Shown: positions 50,763 through 59,990 of the stretch, one piece after another
Numbering within the stretch: the stretch's first letter is position 1
How the letters are laid out: every line of letters begins with the position of its first letter
From: Gemmiger formicilis
Lineage (GTDB): Bacteria; Bacillota; Clostridia; Oscillospirales; Ruminococcaceae
Assembly (NCBI RefSeq): GCF_024462815.1
Contig: NZ_JANGCG010000001.1
Coordinates: 372,001 to 436,000 of the forward strand
Direction: 5' to 3'
Length of the DNA: 64,000 nt
Position numbers and translations under genes: made by a program
The notes under the pieces: generated by a model
What the model was told of the DNA's origin: nothing
Database searches by the model: none
What the model saw: the letters and a program-made list of their open reading frames with translations, nothing else

Positions 50763-51839
50763 TTACGAAGCCAGCGTGCCGCGTACCGCGACATTGTGGA
50801 TAGCGCCAGCCAAACGAGCCTCAAAGGTGCAGTTCTCCAACACGCGCTGGTGACGCTTCGCTTCTTCCAGCGAAGAACCGCGCGGCACGGCGGTGGTATA
50901 GCCCGGGATAGTCACATCACCCTGCACCTCGTCATCGGCAATGCCGCCAGCGGAGCGGCCCTCCTCCAGCGCAGAAATCATGCAGGACTGAATCATCGAA
51001 ATGCCGGTGTCGGTGAACGGCACCTTGTCCATCTTGATGAACAGTTCCGCGACCTTGCGCTGGATACGGTCAACGAGCCAATCCTTGAACAGCACCACAT
51101 CGGCCCACTCGCCGCTGCACGTCTTGCCGCCGTAGGTGACGTTGTTGCCGTACAGATTCACATAGCAGGCGGTGTTGATTTTGTCCATAGCCACAATCTC
51201 GCTCTGGGTAAGAGACTGACTCGCCAGCCCAGGGATGTTCTGATACATGAACGTGGCAGAACCGGGGTCCAGCGCGAGGACGGCGGCGGCTTCGCCCACG
51301 TTGGCGTAGTCGGTATCCTGCGTCTGATGGAACACGCGGGTGCGCTCGGGGTCGCCGGAAATCACCTTGTCGCCAATGGCCGTAGTGCCGACAAACAGCA
51401 TCGTGCCAAGGGTAACGGCTTCGTTGGCTTCCGAGAGCGCCTGCAAATCGGAGTTGGAAATGCCCACCGGGCAGATGCCCCAAAAGTCGTTGGTGTAATC
51501 CAACGCGCGCTGGAGCGTTTCAGAGATTTTCTCCACGCCGGAACTGGTGTTCTGCTGGACGGCGACGTAGACGATGTCCGGCAGCTTGTTTGCTTTCAGC
51601 ACCATCTGCATCGCGCCGTACACGGGGTCAGCATCGGTAAAGCCCGCCGTTTCCAGTTCTTCCAGTGCGGTCATGGCGGAATATGCACCGACCGGGGGCG
51701 TACTGGCGCTGCCGGGAGTTTTCGGTGCGGGGCAGATAATCAGCATATGGCCAAACCGCGTTGCAGACGCGACGGTCTTGGAGACGCTGATCTGAACATC
51801 GACGATGTTTTCAACATTCAAAGAATTCAAAACTCTCAC
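50763..51839 (-). CDS. Contractile tail sheath protein
   Basis: 358 residues, DUF3383-type sheath (VDVQISVSKTVASATRFGHML; QNTSSGVEKISETLQRALDYTNDFWGICP; KDWLVDRIQRKVAELFIKMDKVPFTDTGISMI). It proves a contractile tail. Confidence 0.92.
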   Translation of the reverse strand: MRVLNSLNVENIVDVQISVSKTVASATRFGHMLIICPAPKTPGSASTPPVGAYSAMTALEELETAGFTDADPVYGAMQMVLKANKLPDIVYVAVQQNTSSGVEKISETLQRALDYTNDFWGICPVGISNSDLQALSEANEAVTLGTMLFVGTTAIGDKVISGDPERTRVFHQTQDTDYANVGEAAAVLALDPGSATFMYQNIPGLASQSLTQSEIVAMDKINTACYVNLYGNNVTYGGKTCSGEWADVVLFKDWLVDRIQRKVAELFIKMDKVPFTDTGISMIQSCMISALEEGRSAGGIADDEVQGDVTIPGYTTAVPRGSSLEEAKRHQRVLENCTFEARLAGAIHNVAVRGTLAS

Positions 51840-52423
51840 TCCTTATATTCGATTTTTGCACCGGTAAAATACCCGGCTTCTTCTTGTGCAAGGCCCGCAT
51901 CAGCGCCGCTATCCGTCTGCGTGTACGGAGCGCCGGGGCTGCGTATCAAGGCCATATCTTCCAAGGTCTGGTAAAAGCTGACTGTGAGCATCTGCTGGGC
52001 GCGGAACGGAACAGACACGCCATTCCGCAGATTTACGATAGGCAGACAATCTCCGCTCGTGGAAACGTCGATGTCGTTGTCGTACATGAAATCCCCTGCA
52101 TACTCGCTGTTGAGGAACAAGCCAAGCTGCATGAGGTCTGCCACCGCTGTGTTGAGCGGCTGCATTCCGTCCCCCTGCGGTGTGCCGAGGGTCACCAATT
52201 CTACCGTGCAAGTAAACTGCATAAGGAACGTGTGAACCTCTTTGCCGTCCACGACGTTGAGGAACGCAGACTGGCCCGGGGCCTTTGTCGTAGCCCCAAA
52301 CGAAACAACGACATACGGAACACTCGGCATCGGTGCGTTCTGCCCGCCAACGACCACGGCTGCCTTGCTGTACACCAGCGAGAGAAGCTCTATGACGGCC
52401 TTTTGCGCTTCAAGTGTATTCAA
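51836..52423 (-). CDS. Tail terminator/neck protein
   Basis: 195 residues, with VPYVVVSFGATTKAPGQ and FRAQQMLTVSFYQTLEDMA, like LIC_12616-type neck terminators. Sits between head completion proteins and the sheath; overlaps the sheath start by 4 bp. Confidence 0.75.
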   Translation of the reverse strand: MNTLEAQKAVIELLSLVYSKAAVVVGGQNAPMPSVPYVVVSFGATTKAPGQSAFLNVVDGKEVHTFLMQFTCTVELVTLGTPQGDGMQPLNTAVADLMQLGLFLNSEYAGDFMYDNDIDVSTSGDCLPIVNLRNGVSVPFRAQQMLTVSFYQTLEDMALIRSPGAPYTQTDSGADAGLAQEEAGYFTGAKIEYKE

Positions 52424-52426
52424 TGT

Positions 52427-52774
52427 TTACCTCTGCATTTCTGTCTCAGGAACGGCGGAGAAGCCGGCTTGCCAGTGCGCAAGAATCGTGTTTCTCCACT
52501 TTTGGCAGGACGTGCAGGTGTACCACACGCCATCCACGAGAATCAAATCAGCCTTTGTGCCTTTCTGCTGGTCGTCAACGCGAAGTTCCGAATCGCAGTA
52601 GACCGTCAGCTTTTTGTAAGCGCGGCGGCCCTCCGCCGTAACTTCCACGTCATCACCGGCCGGCTGGACATCCAGCTTGATTTCCGATTCTGTGTAGCTG
52701 CTCTTGGCGTACCCGCCAACAAACTCCTGCTTGGCGTACCGCCGCAGCTTATATTTTCTCTTGAAAATATCCAC
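52427..52774 (-). CDS. Head-tail connector-region protein (115 aa)
   Basis: 115 residues, with two Cys (YTCTSCQKW). Beta-rich, basic N-terminus. Position between gp10-like and neck genes suggests head-tail joining; family not recognised. Confidence 0.65.
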   Translation of the reverse strand: MDIFKRKYKLRRYAKQEFVGGYAKSSYTESEIKLDVQPAGDDVEVTAEGRRAYKKLTVYCDSELRVDDQQKGTKADLILVDGVWYTCTSCQKWRNTILAHWQAGFSAVPETEMQR

Positions 52775-53262
52775 TATTCGTCAGCCTCCTTGATGAAGAA
52801 ATGAACCGACTGGCGCATATGGCTGCTGTCAATCAGCGGCTTTGACGAGCCTTTCTTGCGGATGGTGGACGGTGCGTTCGGCTCAAACTCACCGTCGCGG
52901 ATCTCATTCTGCGTTACGCCTACCAGCATATCGCCTATCGAGGACAACGCCTGTTGGGCGCTCATTTGCCCGGAGCCGACAGCTTTTGCCGCAGCACCAC
53001 AGGCTTGCGTTATCTCGTCCACATGGTTCTCTACGGATTGCCGCATAAAAGGACGGCTCGGCGAATGAACCGAACCGTCCTCATTCAGCGTACCGAACTC
53101 GTTACAAAAAGCGACTTCCACAAGCGGTGTTCCATCCTCATAATCATCTTTGCCTACTTGGAATCCGACGCAGACTTTTTTATCTGCCAACTCCTGCAAC
53201 TGGGCAAAATACGCTCGCGCTTCGGGCGTGAGGTTTACCCCAACTGTGATGTTGTTTGCCAT
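52774..53262 (-). CDS. gp10-like head-tail/neck protein
   Basis: 162 residues. VCVGFQVGKDDYEDGTPLVEVAFCNEFGT followed by SPSRPFMRQSVENH is typical of the HK97 gp10-like/minor tail family that joins head and tail. Confidence 0.8.
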   Translation of the reverse strand: MANNITVGVNLTPEARAYFAQLQELADKKVCVGFQVGKDDYEDGTPLVEVAFCNEFGTLNEDGSVHSPSRPFMRQSVENHVDEITQACGAAAKAVGSGQMSAQQALSSIGDMLVGVTQNEIRDGEFEPNAPSTIRKKGSSKPLIDSSHMRQSVHFFIKEADE

Positions 53263-53280
53263 TGGTCGCCTTTCCTTTCA

Positions 53281-53685
53281 TCAGTGCCGAATCATAATCG
53301 GCGTGATAGCAAGGTTTCTGAGAGCCAAAAACTGAGCGCCATAAGAGGTAAGCAAATACTCTGCATCAGTGTTCGCCCCGCCGGAGGATGCTGTGGTAGA
53401 GCCGAACGAAATACTCTCGCCGCCCTCTGTCACGCTGGCAAGTCGGCCGGTCTGCGCAAGAGAACCAAGGCTTGTATCGCCATACCCTGCCATCTTCATT
53501 CTATGGGCCGTGAGGTACGCCATCGCTTGGATGTAATACTCACCGAACCGCTCGGCGCTCACAAGGGGCGCAGACAGCTTGATAAACTTCCCGACGAATT
53601 CATCGGTGCATTTCTCGTCCTCGGAGAACTCCGGGGCAATCAGACGTATGGTTTCCAAAATCTCGGCTTGCTGTGCCTCTGTCAT
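53281..53685 (-). CDS. Head-completion adaptor (DUF4054-type)
   Basis: 134 residues, helical: FGEYYIQAMAYLTAHRMKMAGYGD and SGGANTDAEYLLTSYGAQFLAL. Matches DUF4054/gp6-like adaptors found next to the capsid gene in myophages. Confidence 0.78.
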   Translation of the reverse strand: MTEAQQAEILETIRLIAPEFSEDEKCTDEFVGKFIKLSAPLVSAERFGEYYIQAMAYLTAHRMKMAGYGDTSLGSLAQTGRLASVTEGGESISFGSTTASSGGANTDAEYLLTSYGAQFLALRNLAITPIMIRH

Positions 53686-53688
53686 CGT

Positions 53689-54051
53689 TTAGTCCTCCGT
53701 GGCCGCAGCCTTTTTGCCTTTCTTGGCAGGAACAGCAGACGGGGCCACATTTACCACGTTCACCGTGGTTGCTGCGCTTTCAGCCGCAGGGGCATCGTCT
53801 TTCTTCTGCGCTTCCTCGGCAGCCTTGACGGCGGCGGCCAGGGCTTCCTCCTGCCGCTTTGCCGCCTTGGCAGCTTCGGCATCCGCCTGCACCTTGACAT
53901 CCTCGGTGTCGAAAGCCAACTCACCGTTGCGAACCATGTCCGCAATGATGGGGTTGTTGCCGAAAGACACGGGCAGTTCACCGCTCCCGTCGGGCAGCAG
54001 GGTCAAGGAACCGATACCAACAACCTTGCCGGTCTTGTTGATGATTTTCAT
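53689..54051 (-). CDS. Capsid-region protein with Ala/Lys-rich tail (120 aa)
   Basis: 120 residues. A small beta N-terminus (GKVVGIGSLTLLPDGSGELP) precedes a charged Ala/Lys/Glu helix and a low-complexity end. It could be a head-fibre or decoration protein. Not recognised. Confidence 0.65.
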   Translation of the reverse strand: MKIINKTGKVVGIGSLTLLPDGSGELPVSFGNNPIIADMVRNGELAFDTEDVKVQADAEAAKAAKRQEEALAAAVKAAEEAQKKDDAPAAESAATTVNVVNVAPSAVPAKKGKKAAATED

Positions 54052-54066
54052 GGCGCTTCTCCTCTC

Positions 54067-55086
54067 TTATACGCCCTTGGCGATCAGCATGGACAGCGGG
54101 AAGTAAATCATGATACCGCCGGTGCGGGCTTCGCACGGAACGGTAATTTCCAGATTCTTCGGCTGAACCGGGTACTGGTAGAACATCAAGGGCTGCTCGA
54201 ACGTGAACTTGTCCGGGTCTTTCTTGAACATGAACGCGCAGTTGACATCGTAGGGGTTGATGTCGCTGTCAGCGGCCAGCTCGGACGCGGGAACGATGCG
54301 CTTCAAGTACGGAGCGTTCTCCATGATGAACTTAGCCACCGTGTAGCCAGTGTTCGGAATCTGGCGGGTGCTGATGTCGATAAACACATCATCGGGCAGA
54401 CAGAGGGTGTCCGGGCGCTCCACATTCTTGGTGATGCGGGCGGTGTACTTCTGCATACCGTTGATGTCCACCATGATCTCCTCGGCAGTCTTGCTGTTCC
54501 AGTCGGTCTTGCCGCTGGCACCAGCAGGGATGACGTACAGCGGCACGTCATTGCCGGAGGAGAGAACACCCTGCAAGCCCGTCTCGTCGTCGCCGGCCCA
54601 CGCAATGCGGTTCAGCGTGTAGTCGATAGCGTAGCGGGCAGCGTCGGCCTTGCGGGCATCAAGGTTCTTGCCCGCCATGCGGCTGGCGCGCATTTCCTGC
54701 ACGGAGTAGCCGTAGCTTGCGCCGACGCTCTTGACCTGTGCGGTGTGGGGCTCGCCCTTGACATCAGCGCGCGGCAGGTCCGTCGCGTAGTTGCTGATGA
54801 TTTTTGCGATGCCCGTCTTGTCGTAGGCGTAGTAAGTAATCGACTCCGCGCCGGGATCGACCTCGTTGGAAACCGGGAACAGGCCCAAAGCAGTAAACTC
54901 GGGGTACTCCTTGTCGTAGGCGTGAGACTTCACGAAGTCCAGTTCACGGGCGAAGAACACGCTCGCATCCTCGACACTGTCGTAACGCTTCCCGGAAGTG
55001 CCGAGCAGAGACGCGGCAATGTTGCTTGCGCGGAGAGCGTCAGCGTCGGCGCGGTCATAGCGCCGATTCTTCTGATTCTTTTTCAT
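54067..55086 (-). CDS. Major capsid protein
   Basis: 339 residues, DUF2184-type capsid: VGASYGYSVQEMRASRMAGKNLDARKADAARYAIDYTLNRIAW, then an end with PVQPKNLEITVPCEARTGGI. Flanked by cement and head-completion genes in the standard order. Confidence 0.9.
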   Translation of the reverse strand: MKKNQKNRRYDRADADALRASNIAASLLGTSGKRYDSVEDASVFFARELDFVKSHAYDKEYPEFTALGLFPVSNEVDPGAESITYYAYDKTGIAKIISNYATDLPRADVKGEPHTAQVKSVGASYGYSVQEMRASRMAGKNLDARKADAARYAIDYTLNRIAWAGDDETGLQGVLSSGNDVPLYVIPAGASGKTDWNSKTAEEIMVDINGMQKYTARITKNVERPDTLCLPDDVFIDISTRQIPNTGYTVAKFIMENAPYLKRIVPASELAADSDINPYDVNCAFMFKKDPDKFTFEQPLMFYQYPVQPKNLEITVPCEARTGGIMIYFPLSMLIAKGV

Positions 55087-55100
55087 GGCTTATACCTCCT

Positions 55101-55598
55101 TTAGCCCTGCGCCTGGTTGTACAGTTCAACAGGCGCAATCTCGCCGGTACCCTTGCTGCCGCAGAAACGGCCTTTCAGCGCGACGGTAGTACCGTCACCC
55201 GCCGCGTTGGTGAATTTGCCCGCGTCATCGCCGGAGATGATGAGGTAGAGCGCGTCACCGAACTCCGGGGTAACGGATTTCGGGATGCGACCCCATGCAC
55301 GGCCATAGCGCATGACGCTGACAGCAGCGCCCACAGACACAGAAACAGCGCCGTCGAGGTCGTGCTGCTGGGTGAAGCTGTTCAGAGCGATGCCCTCGAA
55401 CTTTGCGGCGGTGTCGCCGGTCTTGGGAATGCGGATGTTGCTGCCCTTGCTGTCACCGGTGATGACACCCATGCCAAAGAGCAGCTGCCCCTTGTCCGCA
55501 GCGTTCACGCGGGAATCGGTGGCGTAGTCGGACAGGTCATAGAGAGAACCCGCAACGCCACGGGGCATTGCGTAATTGTAAGAAGTCTGGACACCCAT
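55101..55598 (-). CDS. Capsid cement/decoration protein (DUF2190/gp24-like)
   Basis: 165 residues. YNYAMPRGVAGSLYDLSDYATDSRVN and GAAVSVMRYGRAWGRIP fit the structural cement proteins encoded just before the capsid gene. It overlaps the DUF2213 gene by one base. Confidence 0.82.
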   Translation of the reverse strand: MGVQTSYNYAMPRGVAGSLYDLSDYATDSRVNAADKGQLLFGMGVITGDSKGSNIRIPKTGDTAAKFEGIALNSFTQQHDLDGAVSVSVGAAVSVMRYGRAWGRIPKSVTPEFGDALYLIISGDDAGKFTNAAGDGTTVALKGRFCGSKGTGEIAPVELYNQAQG

Positions 55599-57085
55599 TA
55601 GTCGTTACCTCCATTCATCATCTTGTCGATCATGCGCTGGCGGGCCTTTTCAGCGCCGGAAACGCCGTCGTAGCTGTCATTGCGGCTGGTAGCAGCGCCC
55701 ATCATCTGGCGACGCTGGTAGTTGGTATCCTTGCGGGTGGACACCTCGGCCTTTGCCATGTCATAGACCGCGTTGATATAAGCCGCAGACTTGCCATCAA
55801 GGCGCATATCCGGGCGCAGCTTCTTGATGACGGCTTTCTTGCCGGCCAGCAGAGACATATTCTCCACGCCGTCGATGTTCAGACGGTCGGCCACGCGGAC
55901 AACGTCAAGGCGCTGGCGGAACGCGCGGTCGGCGGCATCGGCATTCATGGACTTGGAGCCAGCCTGTGCGACATCGTCCTCGTCATCGTTGCACTCGTCA
56001 TCGTCGTCCGCGTTTTCCTCGGTGTCGTCATCGTCGTCGTTCTCGGTGGCGGTGTCATCCTCGTCGGAATTGGTATCCTCGGTGTCATCGTCATCCGTGT
56101 TCTCGGCGGTGTCGTCATCGTCGGTGTGGGCCGGGGCGGCGTTGAAATCGTTCTGCGCCTGCATCTGCTCGATGCAGTCCAGCAGAGTGCCGATGTCCTC
56201 GTCCTGATTGGCGATAATGCCCATAGCGCCCTGAATGTCTTCGGGGTCGCCATCGGAATCGCGGCGGTCACGGCGATCCATAACGGTCTTGATGATGTCG
56301 CTCACCGCAGGAACGGCGGGGTTGACATCGTCATCATCCTCGGTGGTCTGCACGGCGGCATCGTCATCTGCGGCCGCCTGCATACGCTGCTGGCGGCGCT
56401 CGTTGTACTGCTGAATCACAGCTGCCAGTTCCTCCGGGCTTGCGCAGTCCTTGCGGGCGGCGCGCTTCGTAGCTTTCTTCATTTTGGCTTTTCCTCCTTT
56501 GAGCGGTTTCGGGTCCTTGCTGTCGATGTTCAAGCGGGCCTGTTCCCCTGCTCTTGCAGCATCGACCAGCGCAAGGTGGTTGATTTCGATATTCCTCTGG
56601 ATGGCATCGTAAGGTTGCCCATCGTACACGCCGGGGGTTTCATCCAGCGTCAGCGCATAGCCAAGGCTCAACTCCCGCAAACCGCTCTGTTTCATGCGGT
56701 TTGTGTCGTGGATGATGATTTTTGCCCTTACATCGTCGCCATCCCTGTACCCCTTGGAAAGAATCGTGCCGATGGTTTCGCGGTGGGCGTTGTCTTTGTT
56801 GACCTCGCCCGCGTCATGGGTCACGATGATAGGCTTGCCCTCGTAGCTTGCCAGCGACTTATCATTGAACACTTCCTCCGGCAAGCGGAGTTCGCGCCGA
56901 ATCGAGCCGTCCGGATTGGCATATTCAAAAATGCCGCATGAGGTCAGAATCGGGTGGTCTACCAAATACCCTTCCTCGGTGTAGTAGGTTTTGTCCAGCG
57001 GAATACTGTCAAGTCGAATTGCTTTCGTGATCGTCACTCTCCTTTCATCGAACCTTGCAGTTCGTATCACACAGTCAACTTTCAT
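55598..57085 (-). CDS. DUF2213-type capsid protease/scaffold
   Basis: 495 residues. The N-terminal DUF2213 domain (VDHPILTSCGIFEYANPDGSIRRELR; GKPIIVTHDAGEV; LSLGYALTLDETPGVYDGQPYDAIQRNIEINHLALV) looks like a phage prohead protease. A scaffold-like helical middle follows, then an extreme Asp/Glu/Thr-rich stretch (about 318-378), and a helical end. A protease-scaffold fusion fits its place between MuF and cement genes. Confidence 0.85.
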   Translation of the reverse strand: MKVDCVIRTARFDERRVTITKAIRLDSIPLDKTYYTEEGYLVDHPILTSCGIFEYANPDGSIRRELRLPEEVFNDKSLASYEGKPIIVTHDAGEVNKDNAHRETIGTILSKGYRDGDDVRAKIIIHDTNRMKQSGLRELSLGYALTLDETPGVYDGQPYDAIQRNIEINHLALVDAARAGEQARLNIDSKDPKPLKGGKAKMKKATKRAARKDCASPEELAAVIQQYNERRQQRMQAAADDDAAVQTTEDDDDVNPAVPAVSDIIKTVMDRRDRRDSDGDPEDIQGAMGIIANQDEDIGTLLDCIEQMQAQNDFNAAPAHTDDDDTAENTDDDDTEDTNSDEDDTATENDDDDDTEENADDDDECNDDEDDVAQAGSKSMNADAADRAFRQRLDVVRVADRLNIDGVENMSLLAGKKAVIKKLRPDMRLDGKSAAYINAVYDMAKAEVSTRKDTNYQRRQMMGAATSRNDSYDGVSGAEKARQRMIDKMMNGGND

Positions 57086-57983
57086 CACCCCTCCCCAGCG
57101 GCAAATTCAGTTCTTCTATATCAAAAACAGGGATGGCGACACAGCGGCAGTTATAGTCCTGCCCGGGATTGCATCGTCTCCCTGTCCTTGAATCAACTAC
57201 CGGCGGGTCATCATACGAAAACTCCCGCCCGTCCAGCTTTTTGTGGTCTGAGCGAACGCGCTCGTCGCCCGATGTGGACCACTTGTAGCGGCGCACACCA
57301 GCGTCTTTCTGCTGGCGTTCCGTGATGGCGGCGTTCAACTTGGCCGTCTGATCCCGGGCGATAAAGGCCGCATGGCGCTTGTCTATTCCGTACTGCGCCT
57401 GTATATCTCGCTGTATGTCGGTAAGGCTTTTTCCGTCAGTGAAGCCGTCCATGACGATGTTCTCCATTGCGTCCAATGAATCCTGCGGAATCGTCTTTAT
57501 CAAGGAAACTCCGTCATTCACCCACTGTTCCAGTTCCGTCGAGAAAAACGCGCCGGAGTAGTAGTCATCCAGCAGATCGACACCAAGCGTCCGCTTCACG
57601 AGCCGTTTCCACTGCTTCGTACTCAGCTTTTTGCCGTTCTCTCCTACCTTGCGCAGATGTGCCAGCAGGTCAAAGGCATCTATCCTTTCCTGCAAGCGCT
57701 CTCGCATTTCTTGGAACGTATCGGCAATCGCCCTCTGCAAATCAAAAAGGCTGTCGTTCCGCTTTGAACTTTCCTGCTCATTGCGGATGGCAGCCTTTAT
57801 GCGTGGTGCATATTCCTTGAACGTCTCCTGCACCAGCTTCATATATTCGTTGGAAACGCGCTTGTACTCCCGCTGCGTCTGCTCCGGGTATTTGGGAACA
57901 GTAGCAGCGGTCACGGTCTTGGCTTCGCGGATACGCCGGGGCATCGCCTGTTTCAGCGCGCCGTTGTAGGCATCCTTATCCAT
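57075..57983 (-). CDS. Phage minor head protein (MuF/SPP1 gp7-like)
   Basis: 302 residues. The MuF domain is at the C-terminal half: KRHAAFIARDQTAKLNAAITER, VRRYKWSTSGDERVRSDHKKLDG, CNPGQDYNCRCVAIP. Helps DNA ejection or head assembly. Overlaps the portal gene by 8 bp. Confidence 0.92.
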   Translation of the reverse strand: MDKDAYNGALKQAMPRRIREAKTVTAATVPKYPEQTQREYKRVSNEYMKLVQETFKEYAPRIKAAIRNEQESSKRNDSLFDLQRAIADTFQEMRERLQERIDAFDLLAHLRKVGENGKKLSTKQWKRLVKRTLGVDLLDDYYSGAFFSTELEQWVNDGVSLIKTIPQDSLDAMENIVMDGFTDGKSLTDIQRDIQAQYGIDKRHAAFIARDQTAKLNAAITERQQKDAGVRRYKWSTSGDERVRSDHKKLDGREFSYDDPPVVDSRTGRRCNPGQDYNCRCVAIPVFDIEELNLPLGRGDES

Positions 57984-59979
57984 TCACATCACCCTCTGCG
58001 TCGGCATTGCGCGGCGCAAGGTACGGCAAAATCACGTCCTTATACCGCACCAGCGAATCATAGAACGGCTGGAACACGTTGCCGCCGGGTACTTCGCAGC
58101 GGAGAATTTCATCCAGCGAGTACAGGGCGGCATTCGACATTTCCACGTCGTCCGCATGGGGCAGCCCGTAGAAATCGTCGCTGACGTAGATGTAAATGGG
58201 CTTGTCCTCTCCAGGCAGCCCATAGCCCGGGCCGAGAAATTCCAGCTTATTGACGACCACGCCAAACTCCTCGGCAGCTTCACGCACAGCGGCCTGTGCA
58301 GGACTTTCGCCCTCCTCGATGTGGCCGCCAGCGCTGCACCAGCCACCGCCGTTCTTGCGGTAGCCGACCAAGATGTGGTGCTGCATCACGAGGATTACAG
58401 CCGCCGCAAACGGTTTTTGCTCGTCGGATTCGTCCTCTTGCGTCTGAGAACGCGAGGGGCGTTCTGTGGAGGGCGTATTTACTCCAAGCGGTGAAGTTAT
58501 ATTCTTTTGCGTTACGCCGCTTGTAGGGGCGTTTTCCTCGCCCAAACCGAAATCGTCAGATTCACCGCCAGCGCTGCCCACTTTGTCCAGCAGATCCTCG
58601 GGGTCGAGCGCTTCGCTGCTCTGCAACCCGGCGCGGACTTCTGCGGGGTCGATAGCCTGCATATCGACGTAGGTTTGAATCGTCTGCGCCGTTACCAGCT
58701 TCGTGTCGGCTTTCATCTTGTCGATGTTCGCCTGCTGCTCGTCGTTCATATTCCACAACGGATTGAACGTGATTTGGTAGTCCGGCATCTCCTTGATTTT
58801 GTGCTGGTACACGCCGGACAGCAGAATCGCATCCAGCAGGCGGCGCAGGTTCGGTTTCAAGTTCTGCTTTTGGTCTCCCTCAACATAGTTGTAGAAGTTC
58901 TCCATGTCGCTCTTGCCCGTGGCGTTCTCGCCTGTCGGGCTTGCGCCGAACAAAAGCGTCTGCGGAATGTGCGACACCGACGAAAGCAAATTGCACTGTG
59001 CATCGAGGATGTCCTTAACACCGCTCAACTGGAACGTCTGGAATGAGTAATCCTCGCCGTCCGAGTCGATGATGATGCTGTTCAGAATGCCCCGGGCCAT
59101 GTCGATGGCATCAATGCGCTTTAGCACGTCATCCTCGCCGCTGGTCGTGGACAGCTTCGAGGACAAGCCTTTCATCTTGTAGATGGCCTGCACCGAGCGT
59201 TCCAGCATACGGACACCGTCGCCGTGGGCTGTCACCGTCTGCTGCAAGGCGCGCTTAATGCGGGTGTACTCCGGCGCACCCCAGTAGCGGTACACATTGG
59301 ACGTACAGTTCTCCGGCAGACGGCCATTACGGAATACCAAGCAGCGGCTCTCGTGTACGGTAAACGACCCATACGACGAGAACACATAGAAATACTCGGG
59401 CTGCCCAGTCTTACCCCTGCGGTAGCTTTTCCTGTCGCCGGGGTTGTTATTGTACAGCGAGTTATAGTCCGGCTGAACGACGGCGCGCTCATACACCAGC
59501 AATTCGTCGATGTTGCGCACGTCATCCCAATTCAGTGGTTCATCCAGTCCTTTTCCGTCATCTACCATCATTACGATGATAGAGCCGCCGAACAGCCGCG
59601 ACCACTTCAACGCGGTTGCAAGGTTGCCCTCAACATCGAGTTCGTCACTCTTTTCTTGCAGGTACTTTGTAACGTCCTCGTCGTTTACGCCGATGTCGTA
59701 GCCGTGCTTTACGGCTTCCTCGGCCGGCACGTCGATGATTTTTGCGAACAGGCCATCGCCCTCGTAGGCGGCGCATAGCTTACTGTCCAGCGTAGCGCCC
59801 TCGGCCATAAACTCGAACTGCTCCGAGCTGTCCTTGGCCGTGCCGTACCTCGTAACCATGTTCACATAGCCGTCGCGGTGCAGCAGCTTTTTGCCCTCTT
59901 TTTGGGCATCCAATTCTTCAAGAATCTCCTTGCCGCGCTGCACGAGGGCAAACGTGCGCAGGTTTCTTTCGTTTTCCAT
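57976..59979 (-). CDS. Portal protein fused to a C-terminal Nudix hydrolase domain
   Basis: 667 residues. The first ~460 match DUF1073-type portals (SKLCAAYEGDGLFAKIIDVPAEEAVKHGYD; GVSHIP-like LLSSVSHIPQTLLFGASPTGENATG). After a Ser/Thr/Gln linker, residues about 522-655 form a Nudix domain: the box GX5EX7REUXEEXGU is complete at 552-574, with WCSAGGHIEEGE at its start. A portal ring would carry about 12 copies. No frameshift or stop separates the parts. Confidence 0.9.
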   Translation of the reverse strand: MENERNLRTFALVQRGKEILEELDAQKEGKKLLHRDGYVNMVTRYGTAKDSSEQFEFMAEGATLDSKLCAAYEGDGLFAKIIDVPAEEAVKHGYDIGVNDEDVTKYLQEKSDELDVEGNLATALKWSRLFGGSIIVMMVDDGKGLDEPLNWDDVRNIDELLVYERAVVQPDYNSLYNNNPGDRKSYRRGKTGQPEYFYVFSSYGSFTVHESRCLVFRNGRLPENCTSNVYRYWGAPEYTRIKRALQQTVTAHGDGVRMLERSVQAIYKMKGLSSKLSTTSGEDDVLKRIDAIDMARGILNSIIIDSDGEDYSFQTFQLSGVKDILDAQCNLLSSVSHIPQTLLFGASPTGENATGKSDMENFYNYVEGDQKQNLKPNLRRLLDAILLSGVYQHKIKEMPDYQITFNPLWNMNDEQQANIDKMKADTKLVTAQTIQTYVDMQAIDPAEVRAGLQSSEALDPEDLLDKVGSAGGESDDFGLGEENAPTSGVTQKNITSPLGVNTPSTERPSRSQTQEDESDEQKPFAAAVILVMQHHILVGYRKNGGGWCSAGGHIEEGESPAQAAVREAAEEFGVVVNKLEFLGPGYGLPGEDKPIYIYVSDDFYGLPHADDVEMSNAALYSLDEILRCEVPGGNVFQPFYDSLVRYKDVILPYLAPRNADAEGDVNG

Positions 59980-59990
59980 GTGTTCCGCTC

